Shown: positions 23,401 to 35,569, counted from the first letter of the stretch. The stretch: DNA of 64,000 nucleotides from Brachionus manjavacas (GCA_019054805.1 JAHQIY010000007.1:2237501-2301500); one strand, 5' to 3'. The notes: a model not told the origin generated them from the sequence alone. Numbers and translations are program-made.

Positions 23401-26050
23401 AAAATTTATAATTTTTCCAAACTTTTTTAATTTAAAAAAAACAATTTAAACTTAATTATTTAATTCTATTTCAAAGATCCATAATTGTAAAAAAGATCTC
23501 AAGAGATAGAATTAAAATTTTAACATCTTGTAAAACGAGCGAAAAAGATCATTGGAAAATCTTTTTATAATTAATAATTTATTAATTAAATTAACAAATT
23601 TTCGAATGAAAAACATGTTAACCATTTAAAATACTTGGAAAATCGAGAATTTAATTCTTTACAATAATATTTGAACTTGTATTAAAGGGATAAGATTTCC
23701 TGTTATTTAAACAGATTCAAAATTATCAAAAATTTTATTAACGATCAATGAGATTTCAATGATAATAAATTCTTCATTTTATTTAGCCTTCTAATTTTTT
23801 AAAACAGCTCTTCCAGTGTTTATTTAACCTAAAAAAACAGTTTGTTATTTTCTAGATAATTGCTGAAAAATATTTTTGTCATGATTTACAAAAATATCTT
23901 AAACCCTAAATCAATAAGCTACAAAAATTAAAAAAATTTAGTTAAAAAAATTTTTTAAAATTTTGATTTTTAGAGATAAAATAATTCTTACTGTATAATA
24001 CTCCTCTAAAGGTTCGTTTTGATTTTGGTCAAAATTTGTCGGTCTATAATCGGAATTTCTATTAACATCATACGAAATGTTTGAATTGCTGGTAACAGGT
24101 CGATTTGATTCATTGGAGCGATAGTTCGAGGTTGATTGTTTAGGACTTCTTTCAGCCAAAAGCGAGTTAGTTCTATTGTTTTGATTGTCAAAGTCGCTGA
24201 AATTCGAATTGGCAAAATTTTTGTCTGGAATGGTCGTATTTGGAAGGTTTTTTTGGTCTCTACTTGGTAATCTAAGTTCATATTCATCGTTTAGGTCATA
24301 GTCAGCACCTTGTTCTAAATCCAAATCCAGGTCTTCTTGTGACTCTTTTAAGTCATGTCTTGGATAATTTCCGATGTTAGTGTTGGGCTTCATTCTGTTG
24401 TAATTGCCTAGCGAGCTAGATCCGGGAGTATTGTTGGGCAAATTCTGATGAGCCAGGCCTCGGTCCGTGCTCTGCGACATTCGCTTGGAGAACGACCTGT
24501 CGAACGCTGGTTGAGAGCGCTCGATTGATCTGTGTCGCGCTTGCATGTAGGTCGAACTTCCAGTGTACCTAAATTTTGAGTTAAAAGTCGGAATTATGGA
24601 GCTTTTTTTGGTCTCAGGTTCTCTGAGTCTAAAAAACGCGTGGTGCTCGACCGCTATTTTCCAGAGGCGCTTGGCACTCTTGTGGTTCGGACATCGAAAA
24701 CCGATAGTGGTCTCGTACTTTTCGTATTCGCCAGAGCGCAATTTCAAGTAAAAGTGGTTTCGTTTGTATGAAATTTTGAGTATTTTTGGCCACGAAAAGC
24801 GATTTATTCTGAGCGAGTCTCGAAATACAAGAAGACCTGAAGCACTCACACCAATTAAAATATCGACCCCATCGGAGTCTTTTGCGTTGTGCAAATCGAC
24901 GCCGTACATGGCTAATTTTACGGCATTATTCAAAAAGCTGAGCTCTGCGTCCGCGGGAGTTAGACCTCTTTAAAATAAAATTAAAAAGAAATTTTTTTTA
25001 TTTATTTGCATTCAAATTTACACATGGTCTTTGTGACATTCAGCAATTGCATTCAGCAATTCCGGTGTTTGATTGGGAGTAAAACAAAAGCCTTCCAAAT
25101 AGTCGATGTCAGACAGGCCGTTCATGCGGCAATTATTGACCGCTTCTTCGTAATCGCCCATTTCGGCCTGAACAGTGAATGAGCCCAACAGTGCCTGGGT
25201 GACAAATGTGCACGGAAGTTTTCCGTCCATGATATCATGTCTTAATTGAAGAGTGAGCAAGTAGCGGGTTATTTCTTCTTGTAGAACGCTTGGCTCAGGT
25301 GGATAGAATTTTACTTCAAAATTAAACACTGGCTCCTCGGTGCTTATTTGTCCTTTGAGTTGGGAGCGAATTTTTTTGTCATGATCAAGCCAAAATTTCA
25401 TGTTATTTATGTCTCTGTATGTGAGACTAAAGTATTCTTTTTCTACAAGCTCCAAGTCATTGGCAACCATGGTCATTAAGTCTTCCCCGATGGCGTTTTT
25501 CTTTAGCAAAAGTTACAGAAGATAAATAAAAAAAATTTTATTAATATTTTACATCAAGATCGAATTGTTTGACGCTCTCGTCCAGATAGACGACTTGGCA
25601 GCGGAAGCGACCTTTGGGCAAGGATTGCTGTTGTTGCAGAAGCAAATTTGATTGACTCTTGATTTTTTCTGACTGTTTTTTGCTCGAAGAAGACGAAGAA
25701 AATATGCTCACGGGTTTTTTGAGTTTGTTGAGGACATTTTCGCTCTTGCTGGCAGTCAAACCCGTGGATGCTTTTGATGAGACGGTTCGGTCCAAGTCCT
25801 TGGAATTTTGTTTGGAAATTTTGTTCAAATCGGATGTGGTTTGTGATGCTGAAACATTTGGCTGTTGCTGTCCTGTTTTTTTCAGCACCTTTTCTTGCTC
25901 TTTCTTTTGTTTTTCGAGCAATTCCTTTGCTTTTTTTTCCTGCTTTTCCTTTTCTCGTTTTTCTCTCTCAAGTCGTTGCTTTTCTTTTTTGTCTACTGAT
26001 TTATCTCGTTTTGAACTGTTCATGCTATCCGAATTTTTATCTATTTTCAT
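20453..26050 (-). CDS. cora: protein 4.1 / coracle homologue (FERM domain cortical scaffold)
   Basis: Seven exons: 26050-25553, 25500-25022, 24967-23992, 21647-21447, 21398-21108, 21000-20590 and 20536-20453; 979 residues. All junctions keep frame (phase 0 except the phase-2 junction between exons 2 and 3). Residues about 20-60 form a Lys/Glu-rich helix. The FERM domain spans about 149-442 ([11 protein letters not shown] in F1, [14 protein letters not shown] in F2, [10 protein letters not shown] and [15 protein letters not shown] in F3), with a FERM-adjacent region after it. A long Ser/Asn/Gln-rich linker leads to the conserved C-terminal domain ([23 protein letters not shown]), which is diagnostic of the 4.1/coracle branch. 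Such proteins link membrane proteins to the spectrin-actin cortex and septate junctions. A possible upstream coding exon, 26230-26212 (MEAKTP, donor GTTAAT), joins in frame. Further exons in the 2.3 kb intron 3 are not excluded. Confidence 0.92.
21648..23991 (-). other. intron 3 of the protein 4.1 gene
   Basis: A 2.3 kb AT-rich intron separating the FERM-encoding exons from the exons for the C-terminal half. I found no exon with supported splice sites, although alternative exons are common at this place in 4.1 genes. No mobile element is recognised in it. Confidence 0.6.
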
Positions 26051-26259
26051 TTCTAGCAAAAAAGAAAATAAAAATAATTGTTTTTTATTGAAGTTCAGTA
26101 TTTTGGGAATAGCCTAATAAAATATAGTTTTTATTCTCTAAAAAAGAAAAGAATAAAAACTTCTATTAAAAATAATGCATAGCTAATGATCAAAAGTATG
26201 CTTTAATTAACTTGGAGTTTTCGCTTCCATTCTCAGCTTATCAATAAAATGCAAATTAT

Positions 26260-26400
26260 TATGAGATTCATACAAATACAATTTAAAATTATGAATCAGA
26301 GTTCCACAATTCGCCCTCTATAAATTTCTCTCTCTCTATCGCTTTCTCGCAATTTCTCTAACAATATCTCTAAGCTTTGTTATCTTATCGAGTTGAAATA
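26260..26400 (-). promoter_or_regulatory. candidate promoter / 5' leader of the protein 4.1 gene
   Basis: Read on the minus strand, this stretch holds GCGATAGAGAGAGAGAAA followed by ATTTATAGAGGGCG, a purine-rich GAGA-type tract with a weak TATA-like word. It lies 35-170 bp upstream of the candidate first coding exon. Composition differs from the flanking AT-rich sequence. Inference only. Confidence 0.35.
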
Positions 26401-29400
26401 ATTTATTTTAAATCTGAATGGAGAACTAATAGCCGCCAATTTCCGTGTACATATTTTCTGACAATATTAAAATAGGATCAACTAGTTTCATATATTTATT
26501 AGAAAAAAATTATCTCTGCCTACCAAAAAAAACTCGAACTCTTTTGAAATTAATTTCTATGATTAATAAAATTTTAATTCTATTTAAAACATTTTTTATC
26601 AGTTTATACTTGCAGAAACATCAAAAAAAACTCTGTTACATAAGATGAAAATAATGATTAATTTTTGTTTAAAAAAATCTATTTTTTATCTTTCGAGAAA
26701 AAAATTATTTTAGAGAAAAAAAAAAGTGTTTAAATATTAATTGAAATTTTTCTTAATTGACACAAAATAAAACTATAAAACCGTTCAACAAATTCTTTAG
26801 AGTAATAAAATTTTGAAAAAATCTCATAGATATGTATCATAACATGTAAAGTTTATGAACAAAAAATTCAATGCGAATAATCTAGACACGACTCAACTAA
26901 AACTGTTTATTACTAAGTCATTAGCAATTTAATAAAGATTTAATTATTTTCATTTAAAACAAAATCAAATATAAATGATATTTCTAAAGACCTTATCATC
27001 TCTTTTATTTATTTTCAACTCAAAATTTTAAGTACGCAATATTTTGAGCATAATCTTCGATGTTAGTTAAAATTGTTATCAAAAATAAAATAAAATTTTA
27101 AATTGATTTAAAAATCTTAGGGTTAATTGCTTGAATTTTTCTAAATATCTATCATAGCCCATGATATAATTTTATCTTAAATTTATCTAGCATTTCTTAT
27201 GTAAAAATATCACCATTCCTTTTTTAACATAAAAGAACTACACACATTCTTTGATAAATATTTAAGTAAAATATAATGTTTAAATGAAAGATTGGAAAGG
27301 TTAATAAGTTTATTCTAAATCTAATAGTAATTTTTAGCTTGTTTTACTTAAAAATTATCAGAAAAAAACTTTTTTTAATCGATCAAAGCAATAAATTGAA
27401 TTTAAAAATATTTTTATTCATTATTTAATTTTGATTAATTTTACTAATTAAAAAATCAAATTAAAGATGGTTTAAGGTATCTGAAAAAATGAAAATTACC
27501 GAAAAGTGTTTGGTTGTTAGCAATGCTTTTATTTTTCTTGAAAAAAATGCTCTAAATAATGCCAAACTCTACAAATTGGCCTTAATAAGAAAATTTTGTT
27601 TTTAATTGTCGAAAAGCATTAATCTTTCAAAAAGTTCTGTTGAACACAAAACTAATTTGCTTACCATGTTTGTCTAGACTTAATTCTAAGAGTTCTAGAT
27701 ATTGCTTAATAAAAAGCTTCCAATCTTAAGAAACACAAAAACATGGACCTTAGAATTGGTATAATTTTCAAAATCTTAGATTGACAGTCTTTTTCTAAAC
27801 TTGTAAGCATTCAAAAAAAAAATTATTTTCTAATCGATTATTTGTTTAACTATCATGAATATCCTTTGCCAAATAATTAAAATAATTTACTCAAAAAATG
27901 AGATAATCGAATCAAATAAACTTGAAAAAATTATTTATTTTTATGTTCGATCTCAGTTCGATTGATTAAAAATTTCTTTTAAAATTTCTGGAACTAAAAA
28001 GATCCACTCATCCACATACAAAACTTTAATTAATAAATTAAATATAATAATTAGATTTTTATTTCTATCCGGTCAAATTTACTGATATTGCTCATAAAAT
28101 AAATTAAATTTTTTTTAGATCTGATCCCATGACGTCACCTGATCGACAAGTCTCTGTCACTCTAGACGTGAAACTAATAAAAATTAATTATTATAGAGTA
28201 GGTCATAAACAAGAAGCCCACTATGCTCATAAAAAAATTGGTCAATTTAAATACTTAATAAAATGACCCATTAAGAATCTTTTTTTTGTTGTAGCGAGAG
28301 GAAAACTCGTTTTTTGCATCGATTCATTTTTAGTTCAACAAAAAAATAAACCTTTAAATTTAAAAAAAGGTCAGCAAAATTATAAATTTATAATTGTGGA
28401 TTTTCTTCTCGGACCAGGTCGGGTCAAATTTTAATATTTCAACTTCTACAGGTATAAAATATTCTAAACGAGAAAAAAATAAATCATACGAGGAAAATAA
28501 ATAATAAAACTTAATTTATGCGACAATTTTGAATTTAAAATCTATGAATAAGCATAATTTTTACGAGCTTAAAATATAATCTAGTAAATAGAATTATAAA
28601 TGTTCCAAAAAAACTTGAATATGGACTCCCTTAATGTTCAAGACGCAATTCATTTGTCACATTTTAATTAAATTTCATTAAAATTAATTGATAAAAATAT
28701 GAACTTTTATATAATAATACTTCTCAAATGATTAGATAAAAATATAATAATTGGAACATAGCTTTAACCGAAAATATTTACTAAAGTGACATTTAAATTA
28801 ATTAAAAAAATTTAACAACAAAAAAATATTTGAATGGTGTGATTTTCTAGGTTTTTAACGAAATTAAACAGTTAGATAAAGTAATTTTTTTTTTAGAATT
28901 TATTCATTTTCATTCCCCTTTCTAGATAAAAAATATGGTTAATCACCAACTTCGTAAAGAAAAAAAACTGAAAATTCTAAAATTAAAAGATTTGGAAAAT
29001 TTAAATGAAATGGTGGTTGTGTTAAATACAAAAATTTAACTCAAGAAAAAATAAAATTTTATTATTTATCTACGATTAGGCAAAAATATTATGAAATCAA
29101 CCCCGAATATTTAATCCATCTAATTTTTTAAAAAAATCGTAACAACCTTAGTTTGTTTGTTAACTTTGTTATTTTTAAAATTGGGAATTTTTGAACAAAG
29201 GATTGCTAATTTAATTTTGAACTAAGCTTTAAATAGTTAAAAAATTATTTGGCTATTCGAATTGTTTAGAGAAAAAACAATTTACTGATTTTTTCTTTTA
29301 AAAATAAAGATAAAATATTTTAAAGTAAAATTTAAAAATAATATTAGGAAATTTTAGAAAAAAATATTTTTTTGCTTAAAATAAGATTATTACGGTTGTC

Positions 29401-29892
29401 AACATAGATTTATTTCTTAAGGTTTGGCATCATTTTTTATTAAAACAAAAATACTTAAATTTTTTGTTTAGGCTCTGAGATTTTAATTTCAATTGACTCA
29501 TTTCAATCCAAAAATATTAAATAATTCCTTTGAGGGGCATTCCTCCGAGTTATTTCGCTTGGTGGTCTTTACTACTACTACCTACTGCTTTCATCTTGAC
29601 ATTGAATATCTTATTTTCAAAATATCTTATAAATCTCAAACTATTTACAATTAAAAACCCAAATCAGTAAAAATAAAAAATTAAAGAAATTAATATTGTA
29701 ATTAAAATATTCATCTCACAAAATCTCTTTTACAATAATATTTAAAATTTCATTTTTTCTCCATGTTGAATTTGGTTGAATGTGAATATTTGTTTTATTT
29801 ATTAAAATGAATCAAGATGAAACATTAAACTTCCATCCAGCTTCATTGTAACCTTTCCCTAATAAAAAATGAATTTTCAAATAAAAATTGTA
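26401..29892. other. intergenic region
   Basis: AT-rich, no gene supported. It contains one copy of a 31-bp exact repeat (28154-28184) and a TTTATCTACGATTAGGCAAAAATA word near 29060 that recurs near 29941, so parts of 28100-29100 seem to be duplicated in 29890-29970. Confidence 0.5.
28154..28184 (+). repeat. 31-bp exact repeat, copy 1
   Basis: CTGTCACTCTAGACGTGAAA plus the next 11 bases (ctaataaaaat) is identical to 29893-29923. Thirty-one exact matches in low-complexity-poor sequence are not expected by chance at 1.7 kb distance. In copy 2 the heptamer CTGTCAC recurs directly after the repeat. Confidence 0.75.
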
Positions 29893-29923
29893 CTGTCACT
29901 CTAGACGTGAAACTAATAAAAAT
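29893..29923 (+). repeat. 31-bp exact repeat, copy 2
   Basis: Identical to 28154-28184. It is followed within 45 bp by TTTATCTACGATAAGGCAAAAATA, also shared with the 29060 area, and then by the two hairpins at 29964-30117. Confidence 0.75.
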
Positions 29924-29963
29924 CTGTCACTGATCAGATTTTTATCTACGATAAGGCAAAAAT

Positions 29964-30012
29964 AAATCGAAGTTTGTTCCACTGTTAAAAACAGTGGAAC
30001 AAACTTCGATTT
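29964..30012. repeat. perfect hairpin A
   Basis: A 22-bp arm (starting AAATCGAAGTTTGTTCC) is followed after a 5-base gap (TAAAA) by its exact reverse complement. There is not one mismatch. A 17-bp direct duplication, ATGAAGGATAATTTCAA, follows at 30020-30053. Confidence 0.85.
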
Positions 30013-30070
30013 AAATGAAATGAAGGATAATTTCAAATGAAGGATAATTTCAACAGACTATAGGAATACG

Positions 30071-30117
30071 AAACCGACAAACAGGCATCTTGCATAAATA
30101 TGCCTGTTTGTCGGTTT
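30071..30117. repeat. perfect hairpin B
   Basis: AAACCGACAAACAGGCAT and its exact reverse complement are separated by 11 bases. It lies 58 bp after hairpin A. The two arms differ in sequence from hairpin A, so they are independent palindromes and not copies of each other. Confidence 0.85.
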
Positions 30118-30603
30118 TATTTCCAAATCTTCATTAAGGGTTGATAGACCGGTAAAAAAAATCGGTAAATAAACGGTTCCACTCTCAGCTTATTTGATTT
30201 TTCTATGACACATAATTTTGTAACTAGTTTTAAAGATCTTTTTTATTTTATAAATGATCAAAATAATTTTTTTTAATTTTTAACCTGTGTTTCAATGATA
30301 TGAAAAATTTTAAGCGATTTTTCGAAAAAATTTTTACACCAATACTATTATTCAAAAATATCGTGGTTTTGAGGTAAAACTAAGTAAAAATTTTAAGTTT
30401 AAGATTTAATTTTACCTTACCTAACTTAAATGTCGTAAATTTACCAATTTTTACGTAAACATTTTTTATAACCAAAAAGGCCAAAAAAATACTATATTGA
30501 CATTTTGACGTTTTTAAAATGATATTTTCTAAAAAAAATTGAAAAAAAATTATCAAAAAAAATTACCAAATTTTATGTAAAATTACATTAAGTTTTAATT
30601 TTT

Positions 30604-31955
30604 AGTAGTGGTAGTAGTAGTTTTGACTTTAGCTGGCAAGCCAGCGAGTGTGCTGATGTGATTGATAGCTGCTCATCCAGCAATCAATGCCTGCTTTAAA
30701 GCTGTTAACATTGGGCAATTCAACTAATTGATTTGACAGCGAGTTCCATATGCTAGGGGTTCTGTTGAAAAAAAGCTATCTCAATGCTGACGCCTGGAAA
30801 TTTCTTTGTGATATTTAAAGCAGTGACCTCTTTCTTGGTTTTTTTGTGACATTAAAATTGCTGCTTTTTCAACCAATTCTATTCCATGCATGAACTTTTA
30901 TAATTCAATTAGATCACCTCTTTTTCTTTTTCCACCAGATTTGGAATGTTCATAGCCTTCAATCTGCTTTCATACGGTTTGTTTCTAATTTAAGAAAGAA
31001 ATTTCGTAGCTTTGCGTTGAATTCTTTCAATAGTCAGACTTAAGAACTGGAGACCATACAGACATCACAAATTTCAACAGAGGACGAACAAAAGTTAAAT
31101 ACAGAGATCTAAATAATTTACAATCAAAATGAGCGAATGATTTCCTGATGCGACCTAACATTTTATTTGCTTTGTTTGTAGCCTCTATCACTTGATTTTT
31201 CCATTTAAGATTTTTATTGAAAATAACTCCAAGATCTCTTTCGGTTTCTGACGTTGATAACTGTTTACCATTAATAAAATAAGCGAATTCTTTGTTTTTA
31301 TGACCGTAATGCATAACCACACATTTTGATGTGAAGAGAAGAAGCCAATCTTGAGTCTACTTGAAAATTAAATCTAAATCTGATTGTAGTTTCACTGCGC
31401 TTATTTCTGATACCGTTTGCGAGATTATTTTAGTTTCATTTGCATCTACATTTTGACAGCATTCTCTATTCCTTTTGGTAGATCATTGATATACAAAACG
31501 AACAATAGTGGACCAATCACTGACCCTTGTGGTACACCGCTAAATATCTCAACTCCATAATCCGACAAAATTTAACCTTGAACAACTCGTTGTCTTCTAT
31601 TTTTCAAGAAAGCTTCAATCCATTTTAGTGTCAAAGCCAAACGCTTTCAATTTAGCTATTAGTCGTCTGTGCGGAACAGTATTAAATGCTTTTAAAAAAT
31701 CTAGCAGAATTACATCAACAGGAATACATATCTATGCTGTTCTTTATATATAATATTATTCTTATAAAGATAGTCTTCCATTTTGGTTCTTATTATGCTA
31801 TCCATAATTTTGAACGGAAGTGAAGTTAAAGACACAGGGCGATAATTGCTGAGCGTTGATTTATCACCTTTTTTAAACAATGGAGTAATATTTGCTGATA
31901 TGAATCGAATTGGAAGCTGACTAATAGATAAAGATACTCTAAAAATCAAAATCAA
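30604..31955 (-). pseudogene. decayed CR1/Jockey-like LINE, RT domain to 3' end
   Basis: Read on the minus strand from 31955: ANITPLFKKGDKSTLSNYRP and LTSLPFKIMDSIIRTKMEDY (fingers), DFLKAFNTVPHRRLIAKL, a GVPQGSVIGPLLFVLYINDLP-type palm, then DLGVIFNKNLKWKNQV and the thumb region, then WNSLSNQLVELPNVNSFK close to the 3' end. Frameshifts and stops break it into several frames. The 3' end is a (CTA)n-type tract (TAG units on the plus strand, 30604-30621). The 5' part, including the endonuclease, is missing, the usual result of incomplete reverse transcription. Confidence 0.88.
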
Positions 31956-33370
31956 AAATTTTTGGGATAATAAATCGTTAAAAAATTACAAATGTCAAAA
32001 CAGTAAAATATTTCCTAATTCATTTATTTCAATTTTAATTTTAATCATTTTTTTTCAAGTTTCGGGGTTAATCAACAGACTAGTGCCCTGTCTATAGACT
32101 GATTAACATTTCATTTATTGAAATTCTATTTAAAAGTATTTATTTGAAATTTTAATATATGATAAAGTTAAAATAAAATTAAAAAAAAATGAATTAAAAA
32201 TTTTTTGAAATAACTTTTAATTATTCAAGTCAAACAATTCTAAATCAAATTAAGGTTAATAAAAATCGAGAGCTTATATTTAACAAAGCTTTAAGTATAA
32301 ATATTCAAATATTTTTTCACCATTCTTCGATTTTGTCATCAGTCGATATAAATCATTGTTTTTTCTTAAATTTATATTTCAATTTTCACGAGTCAATTTT
32401 TATCAGTTTATTTTTTAAATTTAAAGCTGAATTTTTATAAAATAAACATTTGAAAGAGGAAGTAATCATTGTTTAAAATGTTCTATGTATAAAAACCAAC
32501 GAATAAAGACCGTAATTTTCTAAGATTTGTTATTTCATTTATTCAAGGAATTGGCTTTAAACTTTTAAATTTTAAATAAAGTTTAAAGATAGAAATATAA
32601 TAGCTTTTTGCTAACTTATAGTAACATTAAATTAAATGAAAATTAAACTATGATATTTATTTTAAAATTCAAAATGAATCAAAAATTTGTTATAATTATT
32701 AAAAATTGTATTTTATTTTAAATGCAGCAGCAAAATAAAAATTGAATTAAATATTAATTTCATTTATTTAAAATAAAAACGCTTTTATTTATTAGTGGAT
32801 TTGTTTCCACCTGATTTTTTTCCTTCTTTCCAAATAGTTTAAAAATCTTAATTCTATTAAGTTAATAAATTCTCTGACTCGCTCAGCTTCCTCCTACCCG
32901 TTATCTAACTTGAATATACTTAGAAAATTTAAAAAGGATATTCAAAAAGTAAGGAACCATAAATAGCATAAAATATAGTCATCTTCAAATAAAGAAAAAA
33001 ATTTTATTTGCCTGACTTTTAGGTGTTAAAAAGTCTCGTCATGTTTTATTGATATTTTTTTTAATAAAGCCTTTAAAAATGTTAAAATTCATATTTTTAT
33101 CTTTTTAAATGGTGAAATTACCTAATATTTATCAAATGTTATTATTTTAATTCATCATTTCTAACTTTTATTTTTTCAAAAATTGTTGAATAATTTTTCT
33201 AAACCAAGTCCTATAAAGAACCTATAAGGCTGTCATAAAGTTATTTTTATTTAGCATTTTACTTTCTCATTAAAATAAACCCGATTTTGAAATCAAATTT
33301 TGATTATTATTTATGATTAAATTTTAAATTATAATTTTTAATCATTTTTAATAGAGAATAGAAATTTAGG
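31956..33370. other. intergenic, upstream of the RING gene
   Basis: AT-rich with no reading frame or repeat that I can support. A slightly richer patch at 32873-32910 could be part of a promoter, but no core motif is clear. Confidence 0.45.
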
Positions 33371-33850
33371 ATGTCGAACTTCCAAAAGGATGACAGGGAA
33401 GAGTCTTTCGGCTCAAAGCTTCTAAGTGGTATATTATGGGGTGCTGCAATAGGAGTTGGAGCGTTTATCGGATATCAGGTAACTAAAAAATAGCTAAATT
33501 TCCTAAAACTGTTGAAAATATTAAAAGATCGTAAAATCAATTACTAAAGAAGAAGTAGAAAAGATTCCTACAAAAATCGCTCAATACACTGGTCTGTCAA
33601 AATAATAAAATTTAAAAATTTAAAATAAATTAAATTTTTAAAGACAAATCTATTGAATGCGCAATTTGTTTGAATCATTTTGAATGCAATGATCAGCTCA
33701 AAATTTTGCCATGCAATCACAAATTTCATTCAGGTTGTATTTTAAGCTGGGTAGAGAGAGTAAGAAAATTAATTTTTAAAATTTTTTATTCTTATTGGTT
33801 TCATTAATTGAAAGAATTCCAATTGTCCACTTTGCCGAAGAGGAGTGTAA
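33371..33850 (+). CDS. small membrane-anchored RING-H2 finger protein
   Basis: Four exons, 33371-33478, 33528-33591, 33644-33759 and 33815-33850, with introns of 49-55 bp, encode 107 residues. The frame is kept at each junction (phases 0, 1, 0). Residues about 18-35 (LLSGILWGAAIGVGAFIGYQ) form one hydrophobic glycine-rich segment that probably spans a membrane. A RING-H2 domain occupies about 62-105: C-x2-C (CAIC), C-x-H-x2-H-x2-C (CNHKFHSGC) and C-x2-C (CPLC), with the Trp (SWVER) that usually contacts the E2 enzyme. It is therefore a probable E3 ubiquitin ligase anchored to a membrane. Only two residues follow the last Arg pair. The gene converges on the 34188-34775 gene with 337 bp between stops. 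The orthologue is not recognised. Confidence 0.88.
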
Positions 33851-34187
33851 TTTTTGTGTTTTCCAATATGAATTAATTATTGACAATTTTTTTTTTTAAA
33901 TTGATTATTATTTTATCTAAAATAACCGATTGAATTAGAAAATATTAGTTTAAACTTAAAATAAATCATTTTATAATACGTTATGGTGGTGTTAATATTT
34001 ATTTAAAAAAAAACTCTTAAAATTAATCATTTAAAAATTATTTTTTTTTTAAATTTTCGAATGAGTGTTTCCATATGGTTTAAATGGATCATCTTGTTTA
34101 ATATTGGTATTCTTGAATCCATCATTTGATCGATGGTTAAAGCTTTAAATAAAGTTGAGAGTTGAAAATATTTATTTATTCTAAAAA

Positions 34188-34775
34188 TTACGTAATTTTA
34201 GATTCAACTTTAGCGCCAAATTTATCAATCCCAGGAACAACATCAAGATAAGACTTAATTTAAATTTTTTTTTACTTTTCTTTAGAATCATATTCGTAGT
34301 TACCTCTAAGCGTCCATGATTAGGCCAATCATTCGGAACCATCCTGACTCTATTAAACCGAAATTGCTCTTTTTTAGGTTTTAAGATACTGGATGTATTC
34401 TCTCTTCCTGAAATACAACTCAATTCCTTCTGTAAATCTTGATAATTAATGTTTATATAGTCTTTGGTCAGTGATTTTTTCAGATGTTCGACCTTTGATA
34501 GTCCAATCTTTAAATTTTATCATTTAAAAAGTCTATAATTTGAAAATTACATTTCCTGTAAGTTTAATCGGATAACCAAGTCTTTCGTCCCTTTCATCTG
34601 GTTCTTGTTCACCATGAATAACTTCAAGTCGAGGCTGATCAATTGAGCGTTTGATTGTAGCTAACGAAACTGACTTGTACTGTGGGTATTTAAATGAATA
34701 ATCAGGGATTTCAATTTTTTCTGTTTTTCCTTCGATATTTGCTTCCAAAATCACAGGCTCTGTATTGTCACCCAT
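34188..34775 (-). CDS. conserved-looking 164-residue protein, function unknown
   Basis: Three exons, 34775-34551, 34507-34304 and 34253-34188, with introns of 43 and 50 bp, all phase 0. The start codon follows an AT-rich leader. The product is hydrophilic with no signal peptide or membrane segment. Residues 20-75 include IPDYSFKYPQYKSVSLATIK and DERDERLGYPIKLTGN; the last 50 residues include FRFNRVRMVPNDWPNHGRLE then SYLDVVPGIDKFGAK. Amino-acid use is balanced, unlike chance AT-rich frames, and the splice sites are good, so I take it to be real. The WPNHGRLE string recalls the ABCC linker before the second nucleotide-binding domain, but nothing else of that family is present, so I do not assign it. 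Confidence 0.75.
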
Positions 34776-35569
34776 TATAACATTAACCGAATAGCTGCAC
34801 TTAGTAAATCTTTTTGATTACATTTTATAAAATTTTTCTTAAAATTCTGGCGTTTCTATGGAAATTTTTACAATTAATATTTTTTCAAAAATTATTGCTA
34901 TAGTTGATTTCTTTATTTCGGTCATCAAATAAATGATTTCCATAAATATTCACAGGATAAAATAATCCTAAATTTTATAGATAATTAAATTTTCATGATT
35001 TTGTTCTTTAATTGAATTTTTGCTCGATTGTCATTTTGATATTTCGATTTTAAAAATAGAAAATCGTTTTTAAAAAAAATTTCTTTACATAAAAAGGTAG
35101 CAGAATGCTAAAAGATATTTAAATAAAAGAAAATCGACAAATTGAATTTCGAATCAATGACAAAAACATTCATTATGGTAAAATTATTGATGTTTCCTTA
35201 CGAATCCTTCTTTTTTTGTTTCTTAAATTCAGTAGTTCATTGATATATATTTTTTTTAAATAAAATAATGTTTTATTTTTGATTAGATCACTCAAATTTT
35301 TTTATTTTTATCAATAAAGATACCTTGTTTAACCTGTATTCAGAATATTTAAAATATTTTTTAAATTTTTGTTCCAAAGTTTACCAATTTGGAAAATAAA
35401 ATAATTTTCATTGACAAATCTTACTTAACAATAAATTCTATTTTAATATCAATGTTGAATGAAACTATGCAAAAAATTTTTTTGCATCACTTTAGTTTTC
35501 ATATCATTAAAAAAGATGTCTAAGTTTTCAGGGATCAAGTATTTAGTATTTATTTAAGAAAATATGACA
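34776..35569. other. intergenic
   Basis: AT-rich upstream flank of the 34188-34775 gene. Nothing supported. Confidence 0.45.

Noticed and set aside
25659-26117. 152-codon plus-strand frame
   Set aside because: Antisense shadow of the Lys/Glu/Ser-rich first exon of protein 4.1.
29964-30117. CRISPR-like array
   Set aside because: Two different palindromes and no repeated spacer-repeat unit; the genome is eukaryotic.
34188-34423. ABC transporter (ABCC) fragment suggested by DWPNHGRLE
   Set aside because: No Walker A, signature or membrane segments nearby; the short resemblance is in an otherwise unrelated small protein.
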